DNA of 64,000 nucleotides from NCBI GenBank assembly GCA_023935145.1, contig CM043702.1:109092088-109156087 (forward strand), read 5' to 3'. The notes under the pieces were generated by a model that worked only from the letters and a program-made list of their open reading frames with translations, did not search any database and had not been told where the DNA came from. The position numbers were made by a program, and so were the translations under genes. The stretch is from Bretschneidera sinensis. Taxonomy: Eukaryota; Streptophyta; Magnoliopsida; Brassicales; Akaniaceae. Within the stretch, counting starts at the first letter, position 1. Every line of letters begins with the position of its first letter. This document shows positions 20,940 to 33,449 of this stretch, piece after piece.

Positions 20940-22400
20940 GAAGCCAATATCTATGTCAATTTCATCCCTGCAATTAAGGCCTCGTACTCTGCCTCATTGT
21001 TAATGGCATTAAATATGAACCTTAAGGTGTACTCAACTGTGAAACCTTCAGAGCTAGTGAGGATAAGGCCAGCTCCACTATCGATATTGTTGGAGGATCC
21101 ATTAATGAAGAGTGTCCATCTACGTATTTTCTCATTATTTTTGGTTTCTTACCTCTCGGGGGACTCTTTAGGAAGTGTCCTTTCTACAATGAAATCAACT
21201 AAATCTTGGGCTCTCATGGCTAAATGAGGCTTATAGAGGATATCAAATTTCCTAATTCTATAAACCATTTTACCAATCTTTCGAATATATCTGGTTTGTG
21301 TAAGACTTGCCTTAAGGGCTAGTCAATTAGGACTGTGATAGTGTGAGACTGAAAGCACGACTGTAGCTTCCAGGTCATGTTTGATCGGGAGGTGCTGAGT
21401 TTTCCCATCATGGAGAACTTTGTTTACATAATAGATGGGTCTTTGAGCCTCATCTTCTTCCCGGATTAACATAGAGGCAATGGTAACTGGGCTTGCGGTA
21501 ATTTATTGAAAAAGTTCTTCTCCCCCAATAGGCTTGGTTAGGAGATGTGACAAATTGAGATAATCTTTGAGTTCTTCAAAAGCTATATAACATTCTTCAG
21601 TCCATGCAAAATCCTTAGCTTTCTTCAGTGCCTTTAATAAAGGTAGACATTTCTCAACAAACTTGGATATAAAGCGACTGAGAGCAGCGGTACATCCAGG
21701 TAGACGTCGGACTTTTTGATTTTTCGAGGGGGATTCATGTCCAAGAATGCCTTAATTTTTTTAGGATTGGCTTATATTTTGCGATGGGTGACCTTGAACC
21801 TAAAGAATTTGCTAGAGGTGACTCCGAAAGCACATTTACATAGGTTTAGTTTCATTTGATATTGCTTTAGTACTCCAAAGGCTTCTTCAAGATCCGATAT
21901 ATGGTCGTTCAACTTGGGGATCTTAACAAGCATGTCATCAACATACACCTCCATATTTCTTTCGATTTTATTGTTGAAGAGCTTGTTGACCAATCTTTGA
22001 TAAGTTGTTATTGCAGTCTTGAGCCTGAAAGGCATGACTTTATAACAATAGAGGTCCTAGTCAATGATGAAAATGGTCTTCGACTTGTCCAGTTCATGTA
22101 CGAGGATTTGGTTGTACTCCAAATATGCATCCATAAAGCTAAATTTCTCGTACCCTGAGGTAGCATCAAGTAGCTGATCTCTCATCGGTAGTAGGAAACT
22201 GTATTTTGGGCACGTCTTATTGAGGTCGACGAATTCTATACATATTCTCCACTTCCCATTCGTCTTTTTGACCATGACCACATTAGAGACCCAATCCAGG
22301 TAGTGAGCCTCCTAGATAAAGTAGGTAGTAAAGAGCTTATCAACTTATTCCTCTATGGTTTTTTGTCGCTTAGGGGAAAATGATATTTTCTTTTACACTA
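20940..22400 (-). pseudogene. pol: Element G RT and RNase H, broken
   Basis: RT blocks in order: VMVKKTNGKWRICIEFVDLN with CPKYSFLLP (22057-22281), then MPFRLKTAITTYQRLVNKLF and VYVDDMLVK with the catalytic YVDD (21772-22035). The connection segment reads RRLPGCTAALSRFISKFVEK, and RNase H blocks reach NNEAEYEALIAG near 20965. Stops and a frameshift near 22040 interrupt it. In RNase H the Glu of EAEYEAL is kept, but the sequence ends shortly after. Confidence 0.88.
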
Positions 22401-22817
22401 TGGGCTTGTGTTATGGGACCGTGCGAATACATCTTGATTTCTTCTAAAGAAAGAGATTAGTAGAGCTCTGAGCTCTTTGGACAAGTTGGATCAAATTTGG
22501 ATAGCTTTTTGATCTTCTTTCTCATTCAAAGGAACGATGACCAACTCTTCAATGGATTGGCCCCTCGAAACTTTGAGTTCGTCTCACATGTCTTCAATTT
22601 CTAAGGGTGGGGTTTCAGCTGTGGATACGACCACTCTCACCTCATTAAGTGTTAGTCTACTAAGGATCACATTATACGGAGATGGTTACTTGACCACAAG
22701 AAAAGTGGTCTGTACAGTAGTGATCTGTAGAGCTATTCCAGCAGTAACTAGGAGAACTATGCTTCCCTCGGCAAATATTAATGCCCCCGAGAAACCATAT
22801 AATGGAGAAGATATCGG
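22401..22817 (-). other. Element G: linker between protease and RT
   Basis: Family spacing suggests pol linker sequence, but no frame stays open for long and I recognised no domain here. Confidence 0.5.
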
Positions 22818-23048
22818 TTAAAACTGGTTGTTCTTTAGTTTCATCTTATGGAAGACATCATAAAAAAGAGTATCTACCGAGCTCCCATTGTCTATTAGGA
22901 TCCACCTAACATCACAATTGGTGATGAGGAGAGGAACTACTATAACATCATTATGTGGGACTTGTATTCCCTCCAGATTGTTATCAGTAAAGAATATTCT
23001 CTGACTTGTCTTGATCTGTTTATGGGGTCCACTGATCGAGGCTATCAT
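22818..23048 (-). pseudogene. pol: Element G aspartic protease
   Basis: Contains FTDNNLEGIQVPHNDVIVVP then WILIDNGSSVDTLFYDVFHK. The catalytic triad region reads DNGSS where active relatives have D-S/T-G-S-S, so Asn replaces Ser/Thr. The frame is open only for 76 codons and is closed by a stop upstream. Confidence 0.85.
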
Positions 23049-23239
23049 TTGAGTATAGGCCTTTCTTGCTTTATCAGACTGTCTTCTGACTGTAGGTTTT
23101 CCAAAGATTGTTTTGATGGTTCATGTGACTGTGAGGTCCAGATTATCTCGATTATACTCCCTCTGATTTGATCTAGGACTTCTCCTAGGAGCTCAACGGT
23201 CACAATGGTCACGTCCAGATCATTCAACATTCTGTTTGT

Positions 23240-24793
23240 ATGGCATTTGGGACTTCTCCTAGGAAGATCTCCATTATCTCCATTCTATCAGGGCCCAGTG
23301 AACTATTTGAGGGCATGACACTCCTCGACTTCATGGCCATGGTCCTTATGGAACTGACACCACTTATTTCGGTTCCTACTGGGATAGAGTGGTTTTGGAG
23401 GCCAGCAGAGGATCTCCCTATATTGGACCTGCATCAGGATGTTTGTTTTAGAAGTGTTCAGTGGAGTAAAGCTCCCAAAACTTGTGGCGGTCTTCATTTT
23501 GTTATCATGGTGAGCCTTTTTGGCCAAACTATCCCATAACTCATTGGTGTTTTTCTTTCCCTTCTCGGGCCCCTTCTCTTTCTCTTCAAAAGGCTTGGTC
23601 ATCCTTGAAAAGCATGTATTCCTCGGCCCTAGCCAGGATTTTGCTCACATCTTTGGAAGGGTGAATTTATGGATGAAGGCTCTAGACCTAAGTCTATTCT
23701 TAAATGCCAAGATCTGCACAATAGGATCAAGATCCTAGATCTCCCACACCATGACTTTGAAGCGCTAGATAAACTCTTAGAGTCTTTCTCCCTTTCATTA
23801 AAGGATGTTGAAGAGGGCTTCGAAGGTTTTTTTAGGAACCTTGCTGCTAAAGAAGTGCGCTGCGAAAGCTCGGGTAAGCTTCTTAAAGGATCCAGTGCTT
23901 TTAGGTTTGAGATGTGAATACCAAGTGCTGGTGGCCTTTCAAGGGTTAGGGGGAAGACTTGGCATATGACTGCGTCTAGGTGATAGTGTAGCATCATGGT
24001 GGTTCTATAGAGTTATAAGTGATCTAGAAGGTTAATGGAGCCATTATAAGCCTTGATGAGCAGCATTCAAAAGTTTAGAGAGAGATAAGCCTCAAGGATC
24101 TCTTTGGTGAATGGTGGATGCTGGGAATTTAGGTTATCCAAGGCATTATGGTTTCTGACTTGAAAGCTTCATTTATCTTCTCCTCCATTTCTCCGACCAT
24201 TTTATCTAGGCAGATGTTGTTTTTGGAGGGGGAGAAACCCCTGGATTTGGTCACTGGAGACCGTTTGGAAGTGGAGTTATTCTAGGATCCGATTATATGA
24301 GGAGGAGAGGATTCAGTGGTAGAGAGGCTCCTGGCAAACTTTCCATGACTGGGTCAAATTTTTCGTCTAGAGTTTTCGCGAGATGATGGATGTGAGGGAA
24401 GACGAGCTTTTCCCTGAACTTCAACGACCAAGTCGATAACGAGGCAGGAGAGTTCCAAGAGCTGTTCCGGAATCACCAAAATGATAGGATGCAATGGAGG
24501 AGATGCTACTTGGTTCTCCTGGGGACATTTCTTTATTGACTATCGATGAGGAGGTTGTGCGCGTCTGGTTTGCTCATTGGGAGATCCATATGGATTTTGA
24601 CCAGGGCCGGCTTGTTTAGAGATGGTGTGGAATCGCGAATTGGACTGCTGGTTGTGGGTGCCCGTTCGTGCGGCTATCGTGCTTGTTCCAGCGACACCTT
24701 TGGTGGTGTTTTTGGTGATTTTTTAGGTGGATTGGTAACAGATGAGTTCTTGTGGCTTTTTTTTCACTTTTTAGGAAAAGTAGGAGATTGTGG
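23240..24793 (-). pseudogene. gag: Element G gag, broken
   Basis: Reads leftward from the primer site. A capsid-like core (MMLHYHLDAVICQVFPLTLE at 23938-23997, followed by RAFAAHFFSSKVPKKTFEAL-like sequence in another frame) and the segment DVSKILARAEEY are typical of Tat-type gag. A CCHC-like block CQFHKDHGHEVEEC lies near 23320-23360, preceded by CWPPKPLYPSRNRNKWC. Frameshifts separate 24000-24790 from 23629-23997 and from 23303-23602. The product would form the particle. Confidence 0.85.
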
Positions 24794-24814
24794 TTTTCCC
24801 ACGGACGGTGCTGA
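24794..24814 (-). other. Primer-binding site of element G
   Basis: On the minus strand: TCAGCACCGTCCGTGGGAAA, close to the TGGCGCCGTCTGTGGGAA type of Tat/Ogre-like elements. Just inside the LTR. Confidence 0.8.
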
Positions 24815-24816
24815 TC

Positions 24817-25321
24817 TGTTAATGCCTGAAATTTGCCAAGGGTAAGTACGTCCGAAGGTTTGGATTTGCACAAAAACAATGAGAAAAATCTAAAAGTCAC
24901 AAGAGGGCAAATAAGGTGAAGCCTCCAGGTACTCTCCGATGCTTAAGTTAGCCTTAGGGTTTTTGAGAGAAAAAATGAAGATTTTAGGGCTTAAAATTAG
25001 AGAGTGAAAGAGTCCCCTACCTCATGAACATGAGAGTCTCTTCTATAGTTTGTTAGGAGAGAATCAATTAGGAATACGTACCCATCATTTTTGGTGCAAT
25101 TGAGGGGATGTGATCCTTGAAAAATCACTCGAGGACAATTACACTTGGTTGTCTTAGGAGAACTGTGTCGTAACGGTTTTCAAAGTGAGATTACCTTCGT
25201 GCCCTTTTACCAAGTGTCAAAACTAGATTGCTTGACTTGTATGATCGTTAAATGTCCTCTTTATCCACATTGGTTGCCACATGTCATGATATTATAGGAG
25301 AGCCAATTTTCCCCTACATCA
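24817..25321 (-). repeat. 5' LTR of element G (505 bp)
   Basis: Minus strand begins TGATGTAGGGGAAAATTGG and ends GGCATTAACA. The start resembles that of the LTR remnant at 42614-43118, which is also 505 bp. Confidence 0.75.
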
Positions 25322-25457
25322 TATGTAAACCTGGATTTTCTTCAAATTTGGTGCTTAGTATCCCTCTAAAGGGTATCTTTTTTTCCATATATGTTGATGA
25401 ACCACAATGTGTTTTCTTATGAAGAACACTTCCAATTGTATAACACGATCCTCCTCT
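25322..25457. other. Unassigned spacer
   Basis: Short AT-rich stretch between the LTR of G and element C. Nothing recognised. Confidence 0.4.
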
Positions 25458-26060
25458 TGTCAGCAAAATTGTTACTTATGACTTGTAATTTTGGAATAAA
25501 AAAAAGAACAACCATTATTATTTTTGGTTCTAGTGGCCACGTCATTAACTCTTTTTAGTATATTGGTGGGTCTTATGTTATTGGCAGTGGGTTTATTACT
25601 TGAACAAAACCATGTGCCCATGTGGCGGCATACGACTCCTATTTAGAGTAGGACAAAAAACCAAGAAAAAGAGAAGTGATGGCTAAAGACTATTGTTTGG
25701 AGTTTGACATGAAATTCTAGAGAAAAAAAGAGAATCTCTTCTTGATAGCTATGACCTACATATATAAGGGTCTACTTCTCTTTTTTCTGTTGTAGAGAGA
25801 GAACGTGAAGAAAAATTAAGAGAACCAACAAATAGAGACCAAATATTTGATATTTTTCTTTCTTTTTAGGTTATTGTATTTTCCAATTAAATTTGTGATA
25901 GCCTAGATTTAGGTGTATTTGAGAGTTTTATCTCTCTTGATTTATACTTTAATTTGATTATTGTGGAATCTCTCACCATTACCTGTGGACATAGGAGTTT
26001 TAGCTCTAAACCAGGTAAATGTTTTGTGTCTGTTTATTTTTCCTACTTTATTCTGAACTA
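25458..26060 (+). repeat. Putative 5' LTR of element C
   Basis: Bounds are approximate because no second LTR is present. Support comes from a TATA box (CCTACATATATAAGGG near 25752) followed about 30 bp later by a transcribed-looking leader, and from the primer site directly after it. Confidence 0.5.
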
Positions 26061-26062
26061 GC

Positions 26063-26074
26063 TGCTATCATAGC
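26063..26074 (+). other. Primer-binding site of element C
   Basis: TGCTATCATAGC, ten of twelve bases as in TGGTATCAGAGC. Confidence 0.6.
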
Positions 26075-26099
26075 TATTGTGAAGATCGATCTGGGCACG

Positions 26100-26925
26100 A
26101 TTTCTTCTATCACTTTATATGAGATTCAGAAGTTTGATAGAACCAACAGTTTCAATCTTTGGCAAGTAAAGATGCAAGCCATATTAACCCAAAAGGGTTT
26201 GAAAAAGGTGCTATTGGAGAAGGATAAGATGCCTAATATGATGACAGATGAACAAAATTTAGAGATGGATGAGAAGGCATTGACTACGATTTAGTTGTGA
26301 AAGCTATTGCTGGTTTATGGTGTAAGTTGGAGTTTCTGTAGATAACGAAATCCATCACCAACGAACTATTCTTGAAGCAACAATTTTATTTGTTGTGTAT
26401 GGAAAAAGGTGCGTCAATGAAATCCCATGTTGATGAATTTAATTTCATTATTATTGATTTGAATTTAGTGGAAGCTAAATTAAATGATGCGTATCAGACC
26501 CTACTATTGTTGTGTTCCCTACCACCATCATTTAAACACTTTAGGGAAACCTTTTTGTTTGGTAGAGATACAATTTCTTTAGAAGATGTGAAAGCTTCAC
26601 TATTTTCTAAAGAATTACTTGAGTGACATATAACTTGGAAATAATTATGAGAAACAGAAAGAAGTTCAGGTAACAATATTTAGAAATTTTGATCAAAGTC
26701 TAAAAATAAGAACGTGACTTGTCATTACTGTAAGAAAAATAGACATTTCAAGTCTAAGTGTTGGAATTTGAAAAAGAAATTCAAGAATAACACAATTATA
26801 ATCAAGGTCAAAGTCGATGTCAGAATCATAATCATATTTGGGATCGGGATCGAAAAAAGAAACAACCTGAAGCTAATGTTAGTGAAGAAGACTTTGATGG
26901 TTATGATATGTTCTTGCTGCCAATG
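26100..26925 (+). pseudogene. gag: Element C gag, broken
   Basis: Starts with KFDRTNSFNLWQVKMQAILT, the N-terminal gag block of Tnt1-like elements, then SMKSHVDEFNFIIIDLN and LLLLCSLPPSFKHFRETF in the capsid part. A zinc knuckle follows: CHYCKKNRHFKSKCW near 26720, with Asn-Arg instead of the usual Gly before His. Stops at about 26294 and 26625 break the frame. Confidence 0.85.
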
Positions 26926-28060
26926 GTAATTGATTCTTTATGTCTAATTGGATTATGGATTCAACTTGTTCCTATCATATTTACTGAAATAAATATTAGT
27001 TTTCAAAATATGAGCTTTATGACAGAGTTGTCTTGCTTTGTGATGATGTAGTTGAAAAAAGTACTGGTATAGGAACTATTTAGATTAGAATGCATGTTAG
27101 TGTGATAACAAATTTGGCAGAAATTAGACATATTCCTGCCTTCAAGAAGAATTTGATTTCCCTGAGTACTCTTGATGTCAAAAGGTATAAGTATTTATCT
27201 AAATGTAGAGTTACAAAATTCATCTTAGGTGCTCTAGTTATCATGAAAGCGAAGATGATGTCTCCAAATTTGTATGTTTTGTAGGATACTACTGTAACTG
27301 GTTCAGCAATTGCTTCCACAATGTCATATTCTAAGGTTACAAAATGATGGCATATGAGATTGGGTCACAAGAGTGAAAATAGACTAACCTTGTTGAGCAA
27401 AAAAAGGTTTGTTGTGTGGACAGAATACACATAAAATGAAATTATGTGAGGATTGTGCTTTTTGAAAACAAAAGAGAGTTAGTTTTAGTATAGCGATTCA
27501 AAAAACCAAGGGTACTATGGATAATATTCACTCCAAACTTTGTGGACCCCAATGTGTTCCATCTAAGGGTGGTGCTCGGTATATACTTACATCCATCGAT
27601 GATTTCTCAAGAAAAACTTGGGTGTTCACGTTGAAGACCTACGATGAGACATTCAAGCAGTTTAAACAGTGGAGAACTATGATTGAAAATAAAACAAGGA
27701 ATAAGATTAAGAGGCTAAGGACAAATAATGGTATGAAATTTTGCTCAAATGAGTTTGATGACTACTACAGATATGAGTGTATTATCAAACACAAAATAGT
27801 TAGAGGTACCCCACAACAGAATGGGGTGGTTGAATGAATGAACATAACTTTTTTGGAGAGAGCTCGTTGTATGTTCTCAAATGCTAATTTGACTAAGGAG
27901 TTTTGGGCTAAGGTGGAATTCACTGTGTGTTATTTGGTGAATTGGTCTCTTATTTCAACTATAGAGTTCAAAACCCCACATGAGGTATGGTTTGGTAACC
28001 CTTCTGATTATTTTGTAGTAAATTTTTTTTGGATATTCTGCATATGCACATGTTAATGTT
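26926..28060 (+). pseudogene. pol: Element C protease, GAG-pre-integrase and integrase, broken
   Basis: The protease motif reads WIMDSTCSYH near 26952, with the catalytic Asp. GAG-pre-integrase pieces follow (IPAFKKNLISLSTLD; WHMRLGHKSEN). Integrase lies at 27517-28056: a degenerate first block, ILTSIDDFSRKTWVF with one catalytic Asp pair, RLRTNNGMKFCS where the second catalytic Asp is now Asn, and GTPQQNGVVE followed by a stop where the family has the E-R-M-N of the third block. LERARCMFSNANLTKEFWAK follows. Confidence 0.88.
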
Positions 28061-28869
28061 GAAAAATTAGAGACTATAGCTAAAAAAAATGCATTTTTCT
28101 TGGTTATGTTGATGGTGTGAAAAGATATAGGTTGTGGTATCTTGATCCTATGTCACATAAATTTTTCATTAGTCGATTTGTTATTTTTAGTGAATCTGCT
28201 ATGCTTAACTCCAAGAAAGAGGAGTTTTTTGCAAGTGATTCTGATTAGGTTAAGGGTAGCAACCAATAGGTGGAGTTAAAATTTTTTTTATTAAGATCCT
28301 ATGCAGAGCACTTACACACATCTTGTTTATGAACAAAATGAGAATTTGGGTGAATAGCAGACTCAATAGATGACCCTTACAACATTGTTAAACATAGACC
28401 AAGAAGAGAGACCAGATTAACATTGAGGTACACTAATATTGTTTTGTCTAGTAATACCGAGGCTGTTGCTTATGCTTTGTCAGTTACGTAAGAAACTAGT
28501 GAAGCAAGTGAATCTTCCACATATACAGAAGCCATTACTTGTGCAGATTCTTAAAAGTGGCTAGTAGGCATGCATGAAGAGATGAAGTCTCATGAGAAGA
28601 ATTATCTTGAAAATTAGTAAAAACCACCATGGGTAAAAGAATAGTTGGTTATAAATGGGTATTAAAAAAAAGGAACACATCAAAGGAATTAAGAATTCAA
28701 GGCATAAAGCATGTTTGGTTACTAAAGGGTACAGTTAGGTTGCATGAGTTGATTTTAATGATGTGTTCTCTCAGGTTTTGAAGTGTAGTTCTATTTGTGT
28801 TCTCATATCTTTCGTTACTATACAGAATTTGGAATTAGAACAGTTTGATGTTAAAACCGCGTTTTTGTA
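28061..28869 (+). pseudogene. pol: Element C: start of reverse transcriptase, truncated
   Basis: After a degraded linker (about 28075-28550) the frame shows KRIVGYKWVLKKRNTSKEL and then, across stops, LEQFDVKTAFL. The family continues with HGDLEE and the palm; here the match ends at 28869 in unrelated AT-rich DNA. Confidence 0.8.
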
Positions 28870-29164
28870 AATTATCATCAAACTCATCTTAATTTGAGCT
28901 TCAATTAATCAATATTAATGTAATTATTAAAAAAAATAATAAAGCTTTGTAATTGTAGTGAAAACATGAAACAACGAAACATATACACAAAATATCAATC
29001 TTCGAAGAAAAAAAACACACACAAAAAGTCATAAAATTGATGTGATTAGAGATCAAAATTAAGACTGCAAAGTATATGATCAAATTTTCACTTTGGCGTG
29101 ATTTTTCATAAAATAATAATGGTTGTCCTTCATTTTTTTACTCCAAAAAAGTCATGAAAAGCTG
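28870..29164. other. AT-rich junction sequence
   Basis: No coding content. It contains an inverted relative of the 25458-25515 block (29105-29160). Confidence 0.4.
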
Positions 29165-30355
29165 ACGAAATAGAGCATAATTGCCCAGGATATGCAGTAG
29201 TGTCAGATATGGCAAAATCTAATTTCTTGGAGGTAGTAGGAGATTGGCGCAAATCTTACAAAGATTCACTGAGAGATGACAAGTATCCCACTTTCCTTAA
29301 GGATAAGATCCTATTGAAACAAAAAATTGAAAGATATGCAATGAAAGATGATGTACTTTACATAAAGAGTTTCTTTGGAAAAATGCTTAAATATTATGGA
29401 GAACATGATCAGGAAATGTTATTGCATGAGCTATATGCTTGAGTTTATGGTGACCATAAAAGAGGAGTAAAGCTTTACGAGTAGCTGCTAGAACTTGGCT
29501 ATTGTTGGCCACAAATCCTTAAAGAAGCAAAGGAATTTGTACACAAATGCGATGTTTATCAGTGGCATAGAAATGTGTTGCATATACCTCTTGTAGATTT
29601 GGATGCTTTAAGCACTTTGTGGGCTTTTCATACATGGTCTATGGATCTAATTGGACCAATTTCATCACCAACTCAAGGGCATGTTTAGATTCTAGCTGCC
29701 ATGGAATATTTCACTAAACGGGCCGAAGCTGTATCACTCAAGAAAGTTAATGGTGAAGCAATTTTGAACTTTATAAAGGAGAATATTATTTATCGCTTTA
29801 GAATCCAAGCGTATTCTATTTGATAATGGTACGCTCTTTATGAACAAGACTGTGAGAGAATTCTTGGGAACCTATCAAGTTACTCACCTCAAGTTTTCAG
29901 CATAGCACCTTTAGGGGAATTGCCTAGTAGAAGCAACAAACAAAACACTCATCAGAATCCTAAATAGAGTTGTATATGATCAACCTAAGCATGGAATGAT
30001 ACTCTTCTAGAAGCTTTATCGGCTTATAGAGTAATCCAACACTGCTACAAATGCATCCCCTAATTCACTAGTTTATGGGGCTGAATGTGTGGTATCAATA
30101 AAAATATTAGAACAATCTGTTCAAATCAGAGCAACAATAGAATTACAAAATCATGCTGAAAGATTCAAAGAATTAGATGTTTTGGGAGAAAAAAAAAGAG
30201 ATAATTCTAGAACCTTTTTCCGTGCATATCAAGAAATAGTACAGATAACAAGCTCACTCACTTATGGTTCTTTAAGAAAATGGGACCTAGTTTTCAGAGC
30301 TGTAGAGCATATCCATAAGGGGATATATGCAAATAACAAATTTACTCCTAAATAG
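29165..30355 (+). pseudogene. pol: Element D: gypsy integrase relic
   Basis: Begins with DWRKSYKDSLRDDKYP-type linker sequence after RNase H, then KQKIERYAMKDDVLYIKSFF, ARTW-like and GYCWPQILKEAKEFVHKCDV (the zinc-binding H2C2 end), WAFHTWSMDLIGPISSPTQG with the first catalytic Asp, and a degraded DNGT-type block. A third block around 29930-30060 has NSLVYGAECVVSIKI. This is the Tat-type integrase order. Stops at about 29440, 29482, 29688, 29821 and later break it. No other part of the element is present. Confidence 0.85.
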
Positions 30356-30506
30356 GAAGTTTCATTCCCAAGTACACTAATCTTCTACTAGTGGTTACCA
30401 TATTTTTCTTTAAAAAAAAAAGAAGCAAAGTTATAATTCCAATAATTTTTTGTATTTAAAATAATATTACACTAAAAAAAAGAATGTGCACCTGTATATA
30501 AAAATA

Positions 30507-30590
30507 ATCATCATCATCATCATAATATATATATATATATATATATATGCGCACAGGTCCTATATATAAATAAATAAATACATCCTAAAA
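30507..30590. repeat. Microsatellites (ATC)n, (AT)n and (AAAT)n
   Basis: (ATC)5-6 passes into (AT) of about 24 bp; a short (AAAT)n follows at 30568-30580. Confidence 0.95.
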
Positions 30591-31865
30591 TTCATACCAT
30601 TGTTCAAAAATATTTCTCCTGAAGGATTGAAGAGGGTTAAAAAGAGCTTTCATCTTTAGAAAATGGTTCACGCACTTAGCTAGTAAAAACATGGTTTTCA
30701 GAGGGTTATGCATTATCAAGAGCCGTCTCTTGGGGGTTTAGATCACCATTACTAGGAGCTCCAACCATAGAATTTGTCCTACTGTTCCAAAGCATATCTT
30801 TCAACCTTCATAAGTTAGCAATATATAAAGAAATACAACATGCTTCTGACTTCTAAAACATATATTTTACAGGTAATGAAAGAGTTTCATAATTAGACAA
30901 AACCTATTGTTGAAGTCCCTAGATATGAGAAACACACCCATATATGAGATCGTTGCTATGAGACATTGCCTCATAGATCGTAGTTCTTATAGTGACAAAT
31001 CGATGATGCTATTGTAGGTGTTCTAATACTCACAATAATTTGTTAGCACCAATCATCTCATGAACAGCTGCGAAGTGACCTATCACACCCTCATAAAGAA
31101 AAAAATGGTGAAATCTCACAACTATCTTAACACCGTTTATTAAAAAAATTACACTCTTTACATAGAAACTCATTCATTATCATCCTTTATCTTGAGGCTA
31201 AAAATAAAAAGAATTAAAAAAATAGGAAGTCCCCTTTAAACACAAAATAAAATTACCATAATCTCTTTATGTTTAAATCGATCGGGAAATTTTACCGTAA
31301 CAATATTTCATTAGCAAAAATAGACAAAATAATTAAAGTATTAAGCTAAAAAAAAACTTCAAAATTTAGCACATATAAAGAAAATTGAAGCATAATTTTG
31401 AAAAAAATACTTACAGGGCTGAAAAACCAAAAAGGAAGGGAGTAATCACGTTGTCCGTCAATAGACCGATAAAAAATGCAATGAACATAAAGTAATTTTT
31501 TTGGCTTTGAACCCTAAAATGAGGGGGTTTGATCAAAGAAGGCCTTATATACTTAGGGTAAAAGTATAAATGATACAATTTTAAACCTAAAAGAAAAAAC
31601 AATATAGTTTTACATCAAAGATAAAAAAAAAACAACATAGTTTTACATCAAAGAGAAAAACGACTCAAATTTTTTTTTGCTTTGGTAATGGAATAAATTC
31701 TACAAAAAATGAAGAAACATAATAAAATGCACAAGAACATGTTTTATACTATAAACCCTCAGTTCATTTTTTGAGGCAAACATAATCCTTCACTCTTCAA
31801 AGAATCACTATAAAGTATGAGGGAAAATATGAAAATTACCTGTCATGATCCAAAAATTTGACATA

Positions 31866-31965
31866 AAATTTTCTTTACCTAGATTTCTCTTGATTTTGTT
31901 TGACATCAAAGACCTACACTAGAGGGTTTATTATGACATAGATATCCTAAATAGGAAGTGTCTAT
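31866..31965 (+). repeat. Dispersed 95-bp repeat, copy 1
   Basis: Shares TTTCTTTACCTAGATTTCT, TTTGACATCAAAGA.CTACAC and CCTAAATAGGAAGTGT with 42517-42613 in the same orientation and order. The family it belongs to is not known. Confidence 0.7.
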
Positions 31966-33449
31966 GCGAATGAATATTATAATCATTATATTGCTTTTGT
32001 GCTCATTGGTACCATAAATTAAGAAGATTAGTACACCATATTAAGAAGAGAAAGTATTTAAAAAGGCTAGAATATTCTCATTTTATCTTATAATTGATAC
32101 AAAAAATAATCTTATTTCTATTTTCTTAGAAAAATGATTTAATCTTATCTTCTTCTTCATAATACTATCATCTTATTTACAGTCCAACAAGATATTGAAG
32201 GAGCTTGCATGTTGATAATCAATTCTGCTTTCGAGTACAAGATTTTAGCTTCTACACCATTGAATATTGTAAGACATGTTTCCCTATAATGTAAATCCAG
32301 AGGAGAAAATACCACAATGAAGGACGATGATATTAGAAGCAAATTATTTCTCAAGACTTAGACACCAGATTGTGGCAGATTTTATCACAAGGGCATGGAC
32401 ATCCAATGACCTTAGTCTTAACTCGATCAAAATACTAGTTGCCAATAGACTCTGCGATCCCCTGCAAGTTAAAATTATTTGCATAAGAATGAGATCAATA
32501 TGCCTAGTTAGCTATCAGCGACCAAAACACCAGAAAAATGGAAAAGAACAGAAAAATATTGGGTGAAAAAGACAAGTAAAATTATTCATGCCTTATTCCT
32601 AATATAGGGAGACTCTTGAGCAAACAAAGTGTCCTGTCTCTCACCTGGGCAATGAAAAAAGCATGAATTTAAAAGTATATCTTTCTTCTTCACATGAAAC
32701 ATTCATATCATGAATTAAAGCATGAATTTTAAATATTTTTGAGTGAATTTCTACAAAGAATTAGTCTAAGAATTTTCCAAATATTCAAACGAGAATATAA
32801 CATTCATATCAGAAAGCAAACCATCATCAGAAAATAAAACAAAGAAGGTAAAAACCTAGCAGCTAAAGTGTCACTCTTATTGCCAATTACATATGTAAAA
32901 GCATTAAGCTTGACAACAGAGTTTATCTCACTTTATCTTTTTCTTAAATGTCTTTCTTAAGCTTGCTCATTTGCCTAATATTTCTTTCTATAATTTCATA
33001 TTATTATTAGAAATAATTTAATTTTTTTTGAAATATCTTTTATTTAAAAAATTAATAAATTTTTATAATTTACTTTTTATAGAGCAGCTCTATCAATATT
33101 AGGTTTTCGTATGATATTTAGATTGGACATATATATATATTTTTTTAAAAACAAACACAATATAAATTCAGTTTATTTTTAAATATGAAATTATAAATCC
33201 AATTCTTTGGATATATAATTTAAGTAAGTTTATCACGGAGTATTTAACTTGTTTCACAATGTTTAACTTAAGCATTTTATAAACTGTAGCTTATTATTAT
33301 TGACATTTATATAGCTCACATAACTACAAATATCAAAATTATATTGTGATGGCAAAAAAACTATGAAATAGAAATACATGCAAAGAGGGCAAGAGAAAGC
33401 GATATAGAGAAAAACAACTAATTAAGACCCTAAATAGAGAAAAGAGAAA

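Larger units (their letters stand above)
20935..25321 (-). mobile_element. Element G: Tat-like Ty3/gypsy, 5' LTR to RNase H
   Basis: Minus-strand order: 505-bp LTR (24817-25321), primer site, gag, protease, RT and the start of RNase H. It breaks off at the SIRE-like LTR end at 20934 within the RNase H block NNEAEYEALIAG. Integrase and 3' LTR are missing. The gag type, primer site and DNGSS-type protease place it with Tat/RIRE2-like elements. Confidence 0.88.
25458..28869 (+). mobile_element. Element C: decayed Ty1/copia, 5' LTR to start of RT
   Basis: Left to right: a putative LTR, a primer site with two mismatches, gag with a zinc knuckle, protease, GAG-pre-integrase, integrase, and the first block of RT ending at FDVKTAFL. 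RT palm, RNase H and 3' LTR are missing. Very many stops; an old copy related to the Tnt1-like group. Confidence 0.83.
30356..33449. other. AT-rich region without recognisable genes
   Basis: Longest stretch without a readable domain. It holds simple repeats (see 30507-30590) and a 95-bp block (31866-31965) that recurs at 42517-42613. Short frames at 31411-31602, 32157-32354 and 32327-32566 have no recognisable features. Probably very old mobile DNA. Confidence 0.5.

Noticed and set aside
24616..24900. 94-codon frame overlapping the LTR and primer site of G
   Set aside because: It crosses the LTR/primer-site boundary, so it is not the gag start; gag blocks begin further left.
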